From Citrobacter sp. Res13-Sevr-PEB04-36 (GTDB taxonomy: Bacteria > Pseudomonadota > Gammaproteobacteria > Enterobacterales > Enterobacteriaceae), in NCBI RefSeq assembly GCF_015672735.1, contig NZ_JADABY010000039.1, positions 1 to 64,000 on the forward strand: 64,000 bases of DNA, read 5' to 3'. Positions within the stretch are counted from its first letter, which is position 1; each line of letters starts with the position of its first letter. The position numbers were made by a program, and so were the translations under genes. Below are positions 32,838-43,261 of this stretch, piece by piece. A model generated the notes under the pieces. The model was not told the origin of the DNA. It did not search any database and worked only from the letters and a program-made list of their open reading frames with translations.

Positions 32838-33684
32838 TGTCATATTGACCAGACATTACTGGCTGGCAGAGAATTTTGTAACCATCATGGTCAAAGCCGG
32901 CAGGCATACGTGCCAGTGCAGCGGCTGCATCCAGTGATGAAACCGCACCCAGCCACAGCCAGTTATTGATGATGTGGTACTGGGTCATTTCAGCGCGGCT
33001 TTCTTTCAGCGCAATCGCATTGCTCCACGGCCAGCAGTTCACGCGCAGCCTTTCCAGTGCCGCCATCAGACGCAGATGATGCGCCTCGGGACTTTCTTTC
33101 CCACAGCAGGCTCCGGCGCAGCGTTTAAGCGCTGAGCGAAAGCATGCCCGACCGCGGCTCAGAGGTTCCAGTCCCAATAAACCGTAGCAAAGCTGGTGCT
33201 CATCGGCGATCGTCTGCAATGCCTGCAGCGCTGCGCGGCGGTGTGCAAACAGGCCGAATAAATTTGGGGCATGCGAGAAATCAACATTGCGTGCGTAGGA
33301 GACCTGAACCCTTTGCCCGGTTAACTGTAGGGCGCAAAGCTGGTGAGTGCGGCGCAGGCGTTTATTGAATAAAGGCTGTTGCTCTTTAATTAGCCGCGCC
33401 TCCAGTAAAAGGGCACCCATTTCGCCAGCCGTGCAAATCCAGGTAATACGCCGGGATTGATGCAGCATGGCCGCTTCGTCTGCTGTACGCAGATGCGACA
33501 GCACCCGGCTACGAATGTTGATACTTTTACCGATATAAAGGGGCATGGTGTCGCTTTCGCCGTGAAACAGGTAAACACCGGGCGCGGCCGGAAGCGCTTG
33601 CAAAAAGGGGCGCAGGTGCTCAGGGTATTCATAAATTGCAGCTGCTTCAAATACAAGACGAGGGGCTGATTGACGGCGTACCAC
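32797..33684 (-). CDS. cho: Excinuclease Cho (UvrC homologue, SOS)
   Basis: 295 residues, the length of E. coli Cho. The N-terminal GIY-YIG nuclease domain is intact: [19 protein letters not shown] (about 33-51), with the catalytic Arg in [11 protein letters not shown] and the Glu in [20 protein letters not shown]. It lacks the C-terminal half of UvrC. It makes the 3' incision at bulky lesions handled poorly by UvrC. The start is a GTG at 33684 with CCGGAG upstream. A LexA box overlaps the promoter region. Confidence 0.95.
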   Translation of the reverse strand: MVRRQSAPRLVFEAAAIYEYPEHLRPFLQALPAAPGVYLFHGESDTMPLYIGKSINIRSRVLSHLRTADEAAMLHQSRRITWICTAGEMGALLLEARLIKEQQPLFNKRLRRTHQLCALQLTGQRVQVSYARNVDFSHAPNLFGLFAHRRAALQALQTIADEHQLCYGLLGLEPLSRGRACFRSALKRCAGACCGKESPEAHHLRLMAALERLRVNCWPWSNAIALKESRAEMTQYHIINNWLWLGAVSSLDAAAALARMPAGFDHDGYKILCQPVMSGQYDIIELDPANAPAAN

Positions 33685-33699
33685 GGTTTACTCCGGCTG

Positions 33700-33715
33700 C
33701 TGGTTATACATCCAG
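33700..33715 (-). promoter_or_regulatory. LexA box of cho
   Basis: On the minus strand the site reads CTGGATGTATAACCAG, a good variant of CTGT-N8-ACAG with the CTG/CAG ends exact. It lies 16 bases upstream of the cho start, so LexA would block transcription and cho would be SOS-induced, as in E. coli. Confidence 0.8.
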
Positions 33716-33734
33716 TATAGCCGAAGGGGGTTGA

Positions 33735-33788
33735 TTAAAAAAGCGGCGTAAAGCCGGACAGACACGAACTCACCGCTATCCGGCTTTA
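33735..33788 (-). terminator. Hairpin downstream of nadE
   Basis: TAAAGCCGGA and TCCGGCTTTA (33749-33758 and 33779-33788) make a perfect 10-bp stem, followed on the minus strand by CGCCGC and six T. It lies 15 bases beyond the nadE stop and likely terminates it before cho. The T-run is offset from the stem, so strength is uncertain. Confidence 0.6.
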
Positions 33789-33802
33789 TGTGGGAAAGAG
33801 GG

Positions 33803-34633
33803 TTACGCTTTTTTCCAGAAATCGTCAAACACTGTAATGGGCGTGCGACGTTTGTGTTCCGTCTTTATATACCAGCCTTCAATTTTCTTCGCGATAGCAT
33901 CATCCAGAATTTTGCCTTCCAGATAATCATCAATATTGTCATATGTTACGCCTAAGGCGGCTTCATCGGGCAGAGAAGGGCGATCGTCTTCAAGATCGGC
34001 GGTAGGCGCTTTCTTATATAAATGCTCCGGGCAACCCAGCGCGGCCAGCAGCTGTTTCCCCTGACGCTTGTTGAGGCGGAATAGTGGGTTAATGTCGGTG
34101 CCACCATCGCCATATTTGGTGAAAAAGCCGGTAATCGCTTCTGCAGCGTGATCGGTACCCACCACCACGCCGCTGGTCATTCCGGCGATGCTGTACTGTG
34201 CCTTCATACGTTCACGGGCTTTTTCATTGCCGCGCACAAAATCGCTCAGCTCAATACCGGCTTCACGTAATGCCTGCTCACTGGCCAGCACCGCTGCTTT
34301 AATATTGACGGTTAACACGCGATCCGGCTGAATGAAGGTGATGGCGTCCTGGCAGTCCTGTTCATCGGCTTGTACACCATAAGGCAGACGCACGGCAATA
34401 AACTGCAGCGCGTCGTTACCCGTTTCTTCACGCAGCTCAGAAATAGCCATCTGGCATAATTTTCCGGCGAGCGTTGAGTCCTGACCGCCGCTAATCCCTA
34501 ATACCAGTGATTTCAAGAAGGGGTAGGTCTTCAGATACGATTTCAGAAAATCTACGCTGCGGCGAATTTCCTCTTCTGCATTAATATTTGGCTGCGCGCC
34601 CAGTGCCTGGATTATCTCTTGCTGCAGAGTCAT
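33803..34633 (-). CDS. nadE: NH3-dependent NAD+ synthetase
   Basis: 276 residues. The N-type ATP pyrophosphatase P-loop is [14 protein letters not shown] (about residues 46-58). [30 protein letters not shown] is the conserved deamido-NAD/ATP binding block near residue 155. No glutaminase domain, so ammonia is the nitrogen source. Last step of NAD synthesis. A 208-base region separates it from the divergent osmE. Confidence 0.97.
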   Translation of the reverse strand: MTLQQEIIQALGAQPNINAEEEIRRSVDFLKSYLKTYPFLKSLVLGISGGQDSTLAGKLCQMAISELREETGNDALQFIAVRLPYGVQADEQDCQDAITFIQPDRVLTVNIKAAVLASEQALREAGIELSDFVRGNEKARERMKAQYSIAGMTSGVVVGTDHAAEAITGFFTKYGDGGTDINPLFRLNKRQGKQLLAALGCPEHLYKKAPTADLEDDRPSLPDEAALGVTYDNIDDYLEGKILDDAIAKKIEGWYIKTEHKRRTPITVFDDFWKKA

Positions 34634-34841
34634 CTAACCCCCTCCGAAAAATAAAATGATAAAAATATTCTCTGTTAAAGCTAACGCGTTGAGGCCCAAA
34701 CGACAAGGGATGCAGCCTGATATCGCAGTATTTTGTTTTAATAGATTTTTCCGAAATGGTCTGAGTATCGACTGTTCGCTTGAAAAATGCGTTGTTGTGC
34801 TCCAGGCTTATATAACACGCTGAAAAACAAGAGGACGAAAA

Positions 34842-35183
34842 ATGAACAAGAATCTAACAGGAATTCTGGGTGCAGCGGCGGTATTGACTATGCTGGCAGG
34901 CTGTACGGCTTACGATCGTACAAAAGACCAATTTGTTCAGCCCGTGGTGAAAGATGTGAAGAAAGGGATGAGCCGGGCGCAGGTAGCTCAGATTGCCGGC
35001 AAGCCGTCTTCTGAAGTGACAATGGTCCATGCTCGAGGGACGTGTCAGACTTACATCCTGGGTCAACGAGATGGTAAAGCAGAGACCTATTTTGTGGCAT
35101 TAGATGATACAGGACATGTGATCAATTCTGGTTACCAGACCTGCGCCGAGTATGACACTGACCCGCAGGCGGCTAAGCAGTAA
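34842..35183 (+). CDS. osmE: Osmotically inducible lipoprotein OsmE
   Basis: 113 residues. Lipobox MLAGC puts the lipidated Cys at residue 21. The mature part is a small SmpA/OmlA (BamE-like) domain with [19 protein letters not shown], the usual start of that fold. Located in the outer membrane in E. coli. A TATATAAC box at about 34809 lies at a plausible distance for the sigma-S-dependent promoter known for this gene. A strong terminator follows. Confidence 0.95.
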   Translation: MNKNLTGILGAAAVLTMLAGCTAYDRTKDQFVQPVVKDVKKGMSRAQVAQIAGKPSSEVTMVHARGTCQTYILGQRDGKAETYFVALDDTGHVINSGYQTCAEYDTDPQAAKQ

Positions 35184-35211
35184 ACCTGCTTATTGCCTGA
35201 GCACTCAACAG

Positions 35212-35237
35212 AACCGGCCATCGTGCCGGTTTTTTTG
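35212..35237 (+). terminator. Rho-independent terminator of osmE
   Basis: AACCGGC (35212-35218) and GCCGGTT (35225-35231) with a CATCGT loop, followed by a run of T to 35236. Confidence 0.93.
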
Positions 35238-35250
35238 TGCGGCACGATCT

Positions 35251-35296
35251 TATTTATTGCCGCGAATTATTTGCCTGAAATGTGAGAGGAGTCATA
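35251..35296 (+). promoter_or_regulatory. Candidate NagC and CRP sites upstream of chbB
   Basis: TGTGAGAGGAGTCATA at 35281-35296 fits the CRP site TGTGA-N6-TCACA with one mismatch. Just upstream, TATTTATTGCCGCGAATTATTTG (35251-35273) is an A/T-flanked imperfect palindrome resembling a NagC operator. Both regulators control chb in E. coli. CRP is the firmer call. A TATACT box at 35360-35365 may be the promoter -10. Confidence 0.5.
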
Positions 35297-35480
35297 GCGC
35301 CAGGTCAATGAGAGACAATTTAGTTGGTCAAGGAAATACCATCCCCGGATGTAATCCCGTATACTCATTTCAGCCACCTAAAAAAGTAATTTAGCTGACG
35401 CAAGTTACCCAGAGCATGGATGCAGGTGATGGCTTGCGGAGTGTCTGGTTAACAGATAATCGCTTATGAGGATCGTTTTT

Positions 35481-35801
35481 ATGGAAAAGAAACACATTTA
35501 TCTGTTTTGTTCTGCGGGCATGTCGACTTCCTTGTTAGTTTCGAAGATGCGTGCGCAGGCAGAGAAATACGAAGTCCCGGTTATTATTGAAGCATTCCCT
35601 GAAACACTGGCTGGGGAAAAAGGCCCTGTTGCTGACGTCGTGTTATTAGGTCCGCAAATTGCTTATATGTTACCCGAAATTCAGCGCTTGTTACCTAACA
35701 AGCCTGTAGAAGTGATTGACTCGCTGTTGTATGGCAAAGTCGATGGTTTAGGCGTGCTTAAGGCTGCAGTTTCAGCAATTAAAAAAGCCGCAGCAAATTA
35801 A
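35481..35801 (+). CDS. chbB: N,N'-diacetylchitobiose PTS enzyme IIB
   Basis: 106 residues. The phosphorylated Cys10 lies in [13 protein letters not shown], the lactose/cellobiose family P-loop. It takes phosphate from ChbA and gives it to the sugar bound by ChbC. The ATG at 35481 follows AGGATCG and gives MEKKHIYLF like E. coli; an earlier in-frame ATG at 35466 lacks support. First gene of chbBCARFG. Confidence 0.97.
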   Translation: MEKKHIYLFCSAGMSTSLLVSKMRAQAEKYEVPVIIEAFPETLAGEKGPVADVVLLGPQIAYMLPEIQRLLPNKPVEVIDSLLYGKVDGLGVLKAAVSAIKKAAAN

Positions 35802-35818
35802 TTATATTTTTTAAATTT

Positions 35819-35830
35819 CCCGTCAAAGAG
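35819..35830 (+). promoter_or_regulatory. ChiX sRNA pairing site in the chbB-chbC intergenic region
   Basis: CCCGTCAAAGAG is fully complementary to the seed CUCUUUGACGGG of the ChiX small RNA. In E. coli and Salmonella this intergenic segment of chb mRNA acts as a decoy that pairs with ChiX and triggers its decay, freeing chitoporin mRNA. The match is seen directly; ChiX itself is outside this window. Confidence 0.8.
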
Positions 35831-35886
35831 TTATTTCATTAACATTCACCGCAATATTTAATTGCGGTATTTAAGGGTATTTTTCT

Positions 35887-37245
35887 ATGAGTAACGCTAT
35901 TGCTTCACTTGAAAAGGTACTCCTTCCTTTTGCTGTAAAAATTGGAAAGCAACCACACGTTAATGCAATCAAAAACGGTTTTATTCGTTTAATGCCGTTA
36001 ACCCTCGCAGGGGCTATGTTTGTATTAATCAATAACGTTTTCCTGAGCTTTGGGGAGGGGTCGTTTTTTTATTCAATGGGTGTCCGACTTGATGCTTCTA
36101 CTATTGAGAATCTCAATAGTCTAAAAGGCATCGGTGGGAACGTTTATAACGGTACGCTGGGTATTATGTCATTAATGGCGCCATTCTTTATCGGGATGGC
36201 GATGGCGGATGAACGCAAGGTTGACTCCCTGGCCGCCGGCTTGCTCTCCGTGGCGGCATTTATGACCGTGACACCTTACAGCGTCGGCGAAGCCTATGCC
36301 GTTGGCGCCAACTGGTTGGGTGGGGCGAACATTATTTCCGGTATTATTATCGGCCTTGCCGTCGCAGAAATGTTCACCTTTGTGGTCCGTCGTAATTGGG
36401 TTATCAGATTACCTGATAGCGTCCCAGCCTCGGTCTCGCGCTCATTCTCGGCACTGATTCCTGGCTTTATCATTCTCTCCATTATGGGGATCATCGGCTG
36501 GGCACTGGCAATTTGGGGCACCAACTTCCACCAGATCATCATGGACTCTATTTCGACTCCGCTGGCATCGCTGGGCAGCGTGGTGGGCTGGGCCTACGTG
36601 ATTTTTGTTCCGCTGCTGTGGTTCTTTGGTATTCACGGTTCACTGGCGTTGACCGCGCTGGACAGCGGTATCATGACGCCATGGGCGCTGGAAAACATCT
36701 CTATCTACCAACAGTTTGGCTCCGTAGACGCAGCGCTGGAAGCCGGTAAGACATTCCACGTCTGGGCGAAACCGATGCTGGATTCCTATATCTTCCTTGG
36801 CGGTAGCGGTGCAACCCTGGGCCTGATTATTGCTATCTTCCTGGCCTCCCGTCGTCCGGATTATCGTCAGGTGGCGAAACTGGCTCTGCCGTCAGGCATC
36901 TTCCAGATTAACGAACCGATTCTGTTCGGTCTGCCAATTATCATGAACCCGGTCATGTTCATCCCGTTCATTCTGGTTCAACCGATTCTGGCCGCGATTA
37001 TGCTGGCTGCCTACTACACTGGCATTATTCCACCGATTACTAATATTGCACCGTGGACGATGCCAACTGGGTTAGGCGCGTTCTTTAACACCAACGGTAG
37101 CGTTGCTGCTCTGCTGGTGGCACTGTTCAACCTTGGGGTTGCCACGCTGGTATATCTGCCATTCGTCGTTGTCGCCAACAAAGCACAGAACGTTATTGAT
37201 AAAGAAGAAAGCGAAGAAGATATCGCTAACGCATTGAAATTCTAA
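35887..37245 (+). CDS. chbC: N,N'-diacetylchitobiose PTS enzyme IIC
   Basis: 452 residues with about ten transmembrane segments; lactose/cellobiose EIIC family. The conserved substrate-binding block [17 protein letters not shown] (about residues 338-354) is present, with FGIHGS earlier. It forms the membrane channel for chitobiose and related beta-disaccharides, phosphorylated during uptake. ChbB is 85 bases upstream, ChbA 54 bases downstream. Confidence 0.97.
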   Translation: MSNAIASLEKVLLPFAVKIGKQPHVNAIKNGFIRLMPLTLAGAMFVLINNVFLSFGEGSFFYSMGVRLDASTIENLNSLKGIGGNVYNGTLGIMSLMAPFFIGMAMADERKVDSLAAGLLSVAAFMTVTPYSVGEAYAVGANWLGGANIISGIIIGLAVAEMFTFVVRRNWVIRLPDSVPASVSRSFSALIPGFIILSIMGIIGWALAIWGTNFHQIIMDSISTPLASLGSVVGWAYVIFVPLLWFFGIHGSLALTALDSGIMTPWALENISIYQQFGSVDAALEAGKTFHVWAKPMLDSYIFLGGSGATLGLIIAIFLASRRPDYRQVAKLALPSGIFQINEPILFGLPIIMNPVMFIPFILVQPILAAIMLAAYYTGIIPPITNIAPWTMPTGLGAFFNTNGSVAALLVALFNLGVATLVYLPFVVVANKAQNVIDKEESEEDIANALKF

Positions 37246-37299
37246 ATTTAATCCGGCATGGCCCCCCGGTCATGCCGGACTGAACCAGAGGAAAAGAGT

Positions 37300-37647
37300 A
37301 TGTTGGATATCGAAAATATCGTGGATACAGCGTCAGAAACTGAAGAACTTGAAGAAGTGGTGATGGGGCTTATCATCAATTCGGGGCAGGCGCGTAGCCT
37401 GGCATATGGTGCACTTAAGCTGGCCAAGCAGGGCGATTTTGAGGCGGCGAAGGCAATGATGGATCAGTCTCGCATGGCGCTGAACGAAGCGCACCTCGTA
37501 CAAACCAAACTGATTGAAGGCGATCAGGGTGAAGGTAAAATGAAAGTGAGTCTGGTGCTGGTCCACGCGCAGGATCACCTGATGACCTCAATGCTGGCAC
37601 GCGAGCTGGTGACAGAACTGATTGAGCTTCACGAGAAGCTGAAATAG
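37300..37647 (+). CDS. chbA: N,N'-diacetylchitobiose PTS enzyme IIA
   Basis: 115 residues, all-helical lactose/cellobiose IIA domain forming a trimer. The phosphorylated His is in [11 protein letters not shown] near residue 88. [20 protein letters not shown] is the family N-terminal helix. The ATG at 37300 follows AGAGGAAAAG; the upstream frame runs back into the untranslated gap. Directly followed by chbR. Confidence 0.97.
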   Translation: MLDIENIVDTASETEELEEVVMGLIINSGQARSLAYGALKLAKQGDFEAAKAMMDQSRMALNEAHLVQTKLIEGDQGEGKMKVSLVLVHAQDHLMTSMLARELVTELIELHEKLK

Positions 37648-37657
37648 CGAGGAGTGC

Positions 37658-38500
37658 ATGATGCAATTACAGATTAACGCACCGGAAATCAAAACCGTTT
37701 ATGAGCAGCAGCTGTTTAATGGCAAGAATTTCCATGTGTTTATCTATAACAAAACTGAGAGTATCAGTGGACTGCATCAGCATGACTACTATGAATTTAC
37801 GTTGGTATTAACCGGTCGCTATTATCAGGAAATCAACGGTAAGCGTGTGCTGCTGGAACGTGGTGACTTTGTTTTTATCCCACTGGGATCGCATCACCAA
37901 AGTTTCTATGATTTCGGTGCCACGCGGATCCTTAACGTCGGTATCAGTAGACGTTTTTTTGAACAGCACTATCATCCTTTATTGCCGTTTTGTTTTGTTG
38001 CATCGCAGGTGTATCGGGCGAATAACTCCTTTCTCACCTATATCGAAACGGTCATTGCATCACTTAATTTTCGTGAGAGCGGGCTGGATGAATTTGTAGA
38101 AGTGGTCACCTTCTACATTATTAACCGGTTACGGCATCATCGTGAGGAACAAGTGTTGGATGATACGCCACAATGGCTGAAAACCACCGTGGAGACAATG
38201 CACGACAAACGCCAGTTTAGCGAGAATGCGCTGGAAAATATGGTCCAACTGTCGGCAAAGTCTCAGGAGTATCTGACGCGCGCTACCCAGCGTTACTACA
38301 GTAAAACACCGATGCAGATTATTAATGAAATCCGCATCAATTTTGCTAAAAAACAGCTGGAAATGACCAACTATTCGGTCACGGATATTGCGTATGAGTC
38401 TGGTTACAGCAGCCCAAGCCTGTTTATTAAAACGTTTAAAAAGCTGACGTCTTTTACACCTAATAGCTACCGGAAGAAGTTAACTGAATTTAATCAGTAA
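37658..38500 (+). CDS. chbR: AraC-family regulator ChbR
   Basis: 280 residues. An N-terminal cupin sensor ([17 protein letters not shown]... [15 protein letters not shown]) precedes a C-terminal AraC DNA-binding pair of HTH motifs ([33 protein letters not shown]). Represses chb without inducer and activates it with chitobiose-derived signal, together with NagC and CRP. Lies inside the operon, ten bases after chbA, as in E. coli. Confidence 0.96.
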   Translation: MMQLQINAPEIKTVYEQQLFNGKNFHVFIYNKTESISGLHQHDYYEFTLVLTGRYYQEINGKRVLLERGDFVFIPLGSHHQSFYDFGATRILNVGISRRFFEQHYHPLLPFCFVASQVYRANNSFLTYIETVIASLNFRESGLDEFVEVVTFYIINRLRHHREEQVLDDTPQWLKTTVETMHDKRQFSENALENMVQLSAKSQEYLTRATQRYYSKTPMQIINEIRINFAKKQLEMTNYSVTDIAYESGYSSPSLFIKTFKKLTSFTPNSYRKKLTEFNQ

Positions 38501-38594
38501 ATCATATTCATCGATTATTCATTTTATACGTCTGCCCAGAATAATGCCGGGACTGCCACGCTATTCCTGACGCTCGGGCGGAGCGTAATACACG

Positions 38595-38612
38595 TCAGTG
38601 TTTTGACACTGA
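38595..38612 (+). promoter_or_regulatory. Hairpin abutting the chbF ribosome binding site
   Basis: TCAGTGT (38595-38601) and ACACTGA (38606-38612) form a 7-bp stem directly before the AGGGAGA ribosome binding site of chbF. It could modulate translation or protect a processed 5' end in the 123-base chbR-chbF gap. No T-run follows. Confidence 0.4.
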
Positions 38613-38623
38613 AGGGAGAAAGT

Positions 38624-39979
38624 ATGAGCCAGAAATTAAAAGTCGTCACGATTGGTGGCGGGAGCAGCTACACCCCTGAGTTACTTGAAGGCTTTATTAA
38701 GCGTTATCATGAATTACCGGTATCTGAATTGTGGCTGGTTGATGTCGACGGCGGTAAAGAGAAGCTGGATATTATTTTCGACCTGTGTCAGCGCATGATC
38801 GACAAAGCCGGCGTGCCGATGAAGCTGTATAAAACGCTGGATCGTCGCGAAGCGCTGAAAGACGCTGACTTTGTGACCACGCAGCTGCGCGTTGGACAAC
38901 TTAAAGCCCGCGAACAGGACGAGCGAATCCCGCTGAGCCACGGTTATCTGGGCCAGGAGACAAACGGCGCGGGCGGCTTGTTTAAAGGCTTACGGACTAT
39001 TCCGGTTATTTTTGACATCGTGAAAGATGTTGAAGAACTGTGCCCGAATGCGTGGGTGATTAACTTTACTAACCCGGCCGGGATGGTGACTGAAGCTGTC
39101 TATCGCCATACGAATTTCAAGAGATTCATCGGGGTGTGTAATATTCCGATTGGCATGAAAATGTTTATTACCGACGTTCTGGCGTTAAAAGAGAGCGATG
39201 ATTTATCTATCGATCTTTTCGGCCTGAACCATATGGTGTTTATTAAAGATGTGCTGGTCAACGGCAAGTCATGTTTCGACGAACTGCTCGACGGCGTGGC
39301 CTCGGGTCAACTAAAAGCGTCCACCGTGAAGAACATTTTCGACCTGCCGTTTAGCGAAGGATTGATTCGCTCGCTGAAACTGCTGCCGTGCTCGTATTTG
39401 CTTTACTACTTCAAGCCAAAAGAGATGCTGGCGATTGAAATGGGTGAATACTATAAGGGCGGTGCACGCGCGCAGGTTGTGCAAAAAGTGGAGAAACAAC
39501 TTTTTGAGCTGTATAAAAATCCTGAACTGAATGTGAAACCGAAGGAGCTTGAGCAGCGCGGTGGGGCGTATTACTCCGATGCGGCGTGTGAAGTGATCAA
39601 TGCCATCTACAACGACAAGCAGACCGAGCACTATGTCAACATTCCTCACCATGGTCATGTAGACAACATTCCTGCGGACTGGGCGGTTGAGATGACCTGT
39701 ACGCTGGGGCGCAATGGCGCGACCCCGCATCCACGGATCACGCATTTTGATGAGAAAGTGCTTGGCCTGATCTATACGATTAAAGGTTTTGAGGTGGCGG
39801 CGAGTAATGCGGCTCTGAGCGGTGAATTTAATGATGTGCTGCTGGCGTTAAATCTGAGCCCGCTGGTGCATTCTGACCGCGACGCCGAAATTTTGGCGCG
39901 GGAACTGATCCTTGCCCATGAAAAATGGCTGCCAAACTTTGCCGGGTGCATTGAGAAACTCAAAAGCGAACAACACTGA
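38624..39979 (+). CDS. chbF: Chitooligosaccharide monodeacetylate-6-phosphate hydrolase ChbF (GH4)
   Basis: 451 residues, glycoside hydrolase family 4, which uses NAD and a divalent metal. The N-terminal dinucleotide motif is VTIGGGSSYTPELLEG; metal-binding elements are GVCNIPIG (Cys) and FGLNHM (His). Cleaves phosphorylated diacetylchitobiose, after deacetylation by ChbG, to glucosamine units. The ATG at 38624 is well placed after AGGGAGA. chbG follows after twelve bases. Confidence 0.96.
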   Translation: MSQKLKVVTIGGGSSYTPELLEGFIKRYHELPVSELWLVDVDGGKEKLDIIFDLCQRMIDKAGVPMKLYKTLDRREALKDADFVTTQLRVGQLKAREQDERIPLSHGYLGQETNGAGGLFKGLRTIPVIFDIVKDVEELCPNAWVINFTNPAGMVTEAVYRHTNFKRFIGVCNIPIGMKMFITDVLALKESDDLSIDLFGLNHMVFIKDVLVNGKSCFDELLDGVASGQLKASTVKNIFDLPFSEGLIRSLKLLPCSYLLYYFKPKEMLAIEMGEYYKGGARAQVVQKVEKQLFELYKNPELNVKPKELEQRGGAYYSDAACEVINAIYNDKQTEHYVNIPHHGHVDNIPADWAVEMTCTLGRNGATPHPRITHFDEKVLGLIYTIKGFEVAASNAALSGEFNDVLLALNLSPLVHSDRDAEILARELILAHEKWLPNFAGCIEKLKSEQH

Positions 39980-39991
39980 TTGAGGTCGGCT

Positions 39992-40750
39992 ATGGAACGC
40001 GTACTGATTGTGAATGCGGATGATTTTGGCCTGAGTAAAGGGCAAAACTATGGCATTGTTGAGGCGTGTCGCAATGGCGTTGTCACCTCGACAACGGCGC
40101 TGGTCAACGGCGAGGCCATTGACCATGCGGTGCAGTTGAGTCGCGAACTTCCTGAACTGGCTGTTGGCATGCATTTTGTGCTGACGTTGGGGAAGCCGCT
40201 GACGGCAATGCCGGGACTGACTCGCGACGGACTGCTGGGGAAATGGATCTGGCAGATGGCCGAGGAGGACACCTTGCCGCTGGATGAAATTTCGCACGAG
40301 CTGGCCGCACAGTATCAGCGTTTCATCGACCTGTTTGGTCGGGAGCCGACGCATCTGGATAGCCATCACCATGTGCATATGTTTCCACAGATTTTCCCTG
40401 TAGTGGCGGATTTTGCGGCCCAGCGTGGTATTGCATTACGTATCGATCGCCAGGCAGTATTTGAGGCCTCTGACTTACCGATTACGTTGCGCACGTCGCA
40501 GGGATTTAGCAGCGAGTTTTACGGCGAGGCGATTTCCGAAGAACTGTTTTTGCAGGTGCTCGACGCCTCTGCAGACAGGGGCGAGTCCTCGCTGGAAGTG
40601 ATGTGCCACCCGGCCTTTGTCGATAACATCATTCGACAAAGCGCCTACTGTTACCCCCGCTTAACTGAACTTGATGTGCTGACGTCTCCGGTATTGAAAT
40701 ATGCTATTGCGGAGCGCGGTTATCGTCTCGGCAGTTTTCTGAACGTGTAA
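39992..40750 (+). CDS. chbG: Chitooligosaccharide deacetylase ChbG (YdjC family)
   Basis: 252 residues, YdjC-like TIM-barrel fold. Metal ligands are visible in VNADDFGLS (Asp) and [11 protein letters not shown] (His-x-His). Removes one acetyl group from phosphorylated chitobiose or chitotriose, generating the inducer of ChbR and the substrate for ChbF. Start at 39992 rather than the earlier ATG at 39980, because [13 protein letters not shown] matches the family. The C-terminus is slightly longer than in E. coli in the segment near residue 155. Confidence 0.95.
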   Translation: MERVLIVNADDFGLSKGQNYGIVEACRNGVVTSTTALVNGEAIDHAVQLSRELPELAVGMHFVLTLGKPLTAMPGLTRDGLLGKWIWQMAEEDTLPLDEISHELAAQYQRFIDLFGREPTHLDSHHHVHMFPQIFPVVADFAAQRGIALRIDRQAVFEASDLPITLRTSQGFSSEFYGEAISEELFLQVLDASADRGESSLEVMCHPAFVDNIIRQSAYCYPRLTELDVLTSPVLKYAIAERGYRLGSFLNV

Positions 40751-40760
40751 TTCCTGAGTT

Positions 40761-40789
40761 TGCGGCGCGTCAATGCGCCGCATTTTTTT
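40761..40789 (+). terminator. Rho-independent terminator of the chb operon
   Basis: TGCGGCGC (40761-40768) and GCGCCGCA (40775-40782) form an 8-bp stem followed by seven T, overlapping the end of the convergent katE. Confidence 0.94.
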
Positions 40790-43046
40790 AGGCCGGAATG
40801 GTGTCGACTTTTCCGCTGCGAGACCAGACGCGGTGCGCGGTCATGAGCGCCAGCAAGGTATCCATAAACTGCGCATCTGCGCTGTCCGCTTCAACAATCC
40901 CTTCTTCACCCTGATTGCTAACCTGCAGCACGGCTTTCAACTGACGCGCATCGCCTGCCAGCGCAATAGGTTTCAAATGTTTGTACGCTTCGAGTAAATA
41001 GTAACGGGCATCGCCGCGCATTTCGATATCCGCAATATTGCCGCAAGGCACAATAACGGCATCCACGGTCAGTGATGGCGAACCGGCAAAGGTACCGGCG
41101 ATGTTCAGCACCGAGCCATCGTCGGCAACCACGTTCCCCATCCGCGAATAGAGCAATTTTGCATGCACACCGCGGGACTGGAGTGCTTGCATAATGGTGA
41201 GCATATCGGCCGATCTGGCCTCGTCATTCAGCAAAATGGCCACTATCCTGCCTTTGATCTCGCCTTGTGTCCCTGCGTATAAACTGAGTGATGGGGCGTC
41301 AGTTAATCCATTGACGTCCGCAGGCGGGGCGATTTTCAGCTGTTCGTCGGTCAGTTCAAAACCGAGGTTGTCGGCAACAGATTGTGCAAGGCGGGTATCA
41401 ATGTGCGCCAGTTGTTCAACCACTCTCTCGCGGATATACGGGCGGGTGACTTTGCTCAGTTCAAAACTGAATCCGCCAACAATATGCTGCTGCTCAATAG
41501 GTGTTTGACTGAGCCAGAACAGGCGCGGGTGCGCATAGTATTCGCCGAAAGAGGGGCTTCTTTCCCGGATCTTACAGCCTTCAATACGTTCCTGATACGA
41601 TTCAAAACCCCCGCGTTTAGGGCCAGGTGGCGTTTCGCGCGGCCAGTTATCATTGATCGAGTTTGGTTCGTAGTTGGCCGGGTTGGTATCAATATCCATA
41701 CGATGCATGCCGTCACGCTGGAAATTGTGATACGGGCAGGTCGGGCGGTTAATCGGAGTTTCATGGAAGTTAGGTCCGCCCAGACGGCTGATCTGCGTAT
41801 CGGTATACGAAAACAGTCTGCCCTGTAGCAGCGGATCGTTGGTGAAATCAATGCCGGGGACGATGTGACCAGGATGGAACGCGACCTGCTCGTTTTCGGC
41901 AAAGAAATTATCCGGGTTACGGTTAAGCACCATTTTTCCGACACGCTGAACCGGAACCAGTTCCTCTGGAATCAACTTTGTCGGGTCGAGCAGATCAAAA
42001 TCGAATTTAAACTCGTCCTCTTCCGCAATCAGTTGCAGTCCCAGCTCATATTCCGGGTAATCACCGGCTTCGATGGCTTCCCACAGATCGCGACGGTGGA
42101 AGTCAGGGTCTCGACCGGTCAGTTTTTGCGCTTCATCCCACACCAGAGAGGCTTTGCCGGCCAGGGGTTTCCAGTGGAAACGTACAAAGGTGGCTTTGCC
42201 CTGCGCGTTAATCAGTCGAAACGTGTGGATACCAAAGCCTTCCATCGTGCGATAGCTGCGAGGGATGCCGCGGTCTGACATAGCCCACATCACGTTATGC
42301 AGTGTTTCTGGCTGTAAAGAGACGTAATCCCAGAAGGTATCATGTGCGCTTTGCCCTTGCGGAATGGCCCAGTGCGGTTCTGGTTTAACCGCGTGGACAA
42401 AGTCCGGGAATTTATGGGCATCCTGGATAAAAAACACCGGCGTATTATTTCCTACCAGGTCAAATATCCCCTCTTCGGTATAAAACTTTGTGGCAAATCC
42501 GCGAATATCCCGGACCGTATCTGCTGAACCGGCGCCGCCCTGGACGGTGGAGAAGCGCACAAAAACCGGGGTTATCTTATTTGCCTCGCACAGGAAGTCG
42601 GCTTTGGTGACGGCACTTAAATCGGCATAGGACTGAAAGTAACCATGCGCGGCGGAGCCACGGGCATGGACGATTCTTTCCGGAATGCGTTCGTGATCAA
42701 AATGAGTAATCTTCTCACGCAGAATAAAGTCCTCAAGTAGCGTCGGCCCACGGTTTCCGGCGCGTAATGAGTTTTGATCGTCTGCGATGCGCACACCCTG
42801 GTTAGTGGTCAGGGCAAAATCTTCACTGCCTTTACGGAAAGGCTCCAGTGAGTTGAGTTTGTCATTAAAAGTGTCGGGGGCCTTTGCGCTACCGGGGGAA
42901 GTAGGCTGCATGCCCGGCGGTGTGGGTTTAGGGAGTGGCTTATGTGAGCCGTCTGCGGGAGCCAGAGAATCAAGCCCTGGTCTGGATTCGCTGGCATCAT
43001 GAACCGGCGCCGGGTGATTGAGTGGATGCTTGTCATTCTGCGACAT
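40788..43046 (-). CDS. katE: Catalase HPII (large-subunit, heme d)
   Basis: 752 residues. A Pro/Ser-rich N-terminal arm (residues 1-80) is followed by the catalase core with [15 protein letters not shown] (catalytic His region upstream in HARGSAAHG) and the heme-ligand Tyr in [11 protein letters not shown]-terminal flavodoxin-like domain ([19 protein letters not shown]) identifies the large-subunit type. It protects stationary cells from peroxide and is sigma-S dependent in E. coli. Start at 43046 after CAGGAGA; the frame extends 18 codons upstream without conservation. Divergent from cedA. Confidence 0.96.
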   Translation of the reverse strand: MSQNDKHPLNHPAPVHDASESRPGLDSLAPADGSHKPLPKPTPPGMQPTSPGSAKAPDTFNDKLNSLEPFRKGSEDFALTTNQGVRIADDQNSLRAGNRGPTLLEDFILREKITHFDHERIPERIVHARGSAAHGYFQSYADLSAVTKADFLCEANKITPVFVRFSTVQGGAGSADTVRDIRGFATKFYTEEGIFDLVGNNTPVFFIQDAHKFPDFVHAVKPEPHWAIPQGQSAHDTFWDYVSLQPETLHNVMWAMSDRGIPRSYRTMEGFGIHTFRLINAQGKATFVRFHWKPLAGKASLVWDEAQKLTGRDPDFHRRDLWEAIEAGDYPEYELGLQLIAEEDEFKFDFDLLDPTKLIPEELVPVQRVGKMVLNRNPDNFFAENEQVAFHPGHIVPGIDFTNDPLLQGRLFSYTDTQISRLGGPNFHETPINRPTCPYHNFQRDGMHRMDIDTNPANYEPNSINDNWPRETPPGPKRGGFESYQERIEGCKIRERSPSFGEYYAHPRLFWLSQTPIEQQHIVGGFSFELSKVTRPYIRERVVEQLAHIDTRLAQSVADNLGFELTDEQLKIAPPADVNGLTDAPSLSLYAGTQGEIKGRIVAILLNDEARSADMLTIMQALQSRGVHAKLLYSRMGNVVADDGSVLNIAGTFAGSPSLTVDAVIVPCGNIADIEMRGDARYYLLEAYKHLKPIALAGDARQLKAVLQVSNQGEEGIVEADSADAQFMDTLLALMTAHRVWSRSGKVDTIPA

Positions 43047-43155
43047 GAACTCGTCTCCTGTTTTCATTGCTGAAAGGGTCGTTGTTACTGTCAAAAACAT
43101 TAACTATAGACCACGCATCCAGTTGGGCCGGGTTCCGTTGAAGGAGAATACTGCA

Positions 43156-43227
43156 ATGAACAAGGCAAACAGCGTACGCAAGGCAGGACGGCAGGGCGCA
43201 AAATCGGCTAAGATAGCGTTTTTCTGA
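43156..43227 (+). CDS. Possible 23-residue basic small protein upstream of cedA
   Basis: An ATG at 43156 follows AAGGAG with a nine-base gap and opens a 23-codon frame ending at TGA (43225-43227). The product would begin MNKANSVRKAGRQ and contains seven Lys/Arg residues and a hydrophobic tail IAFF. It lies 34 bases before the cedA start, so it could be a leader peptide or independent small protein. I do not recognise it; the ribosome binding site is the main support. Confidence 0.35.
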   Translation: MNKANSVRKAGRQGAKSAKIAFF

Positions 43228-43261
43228 TTTTTAGAATTTGTCTTTAGTGAAGCAACTGATT

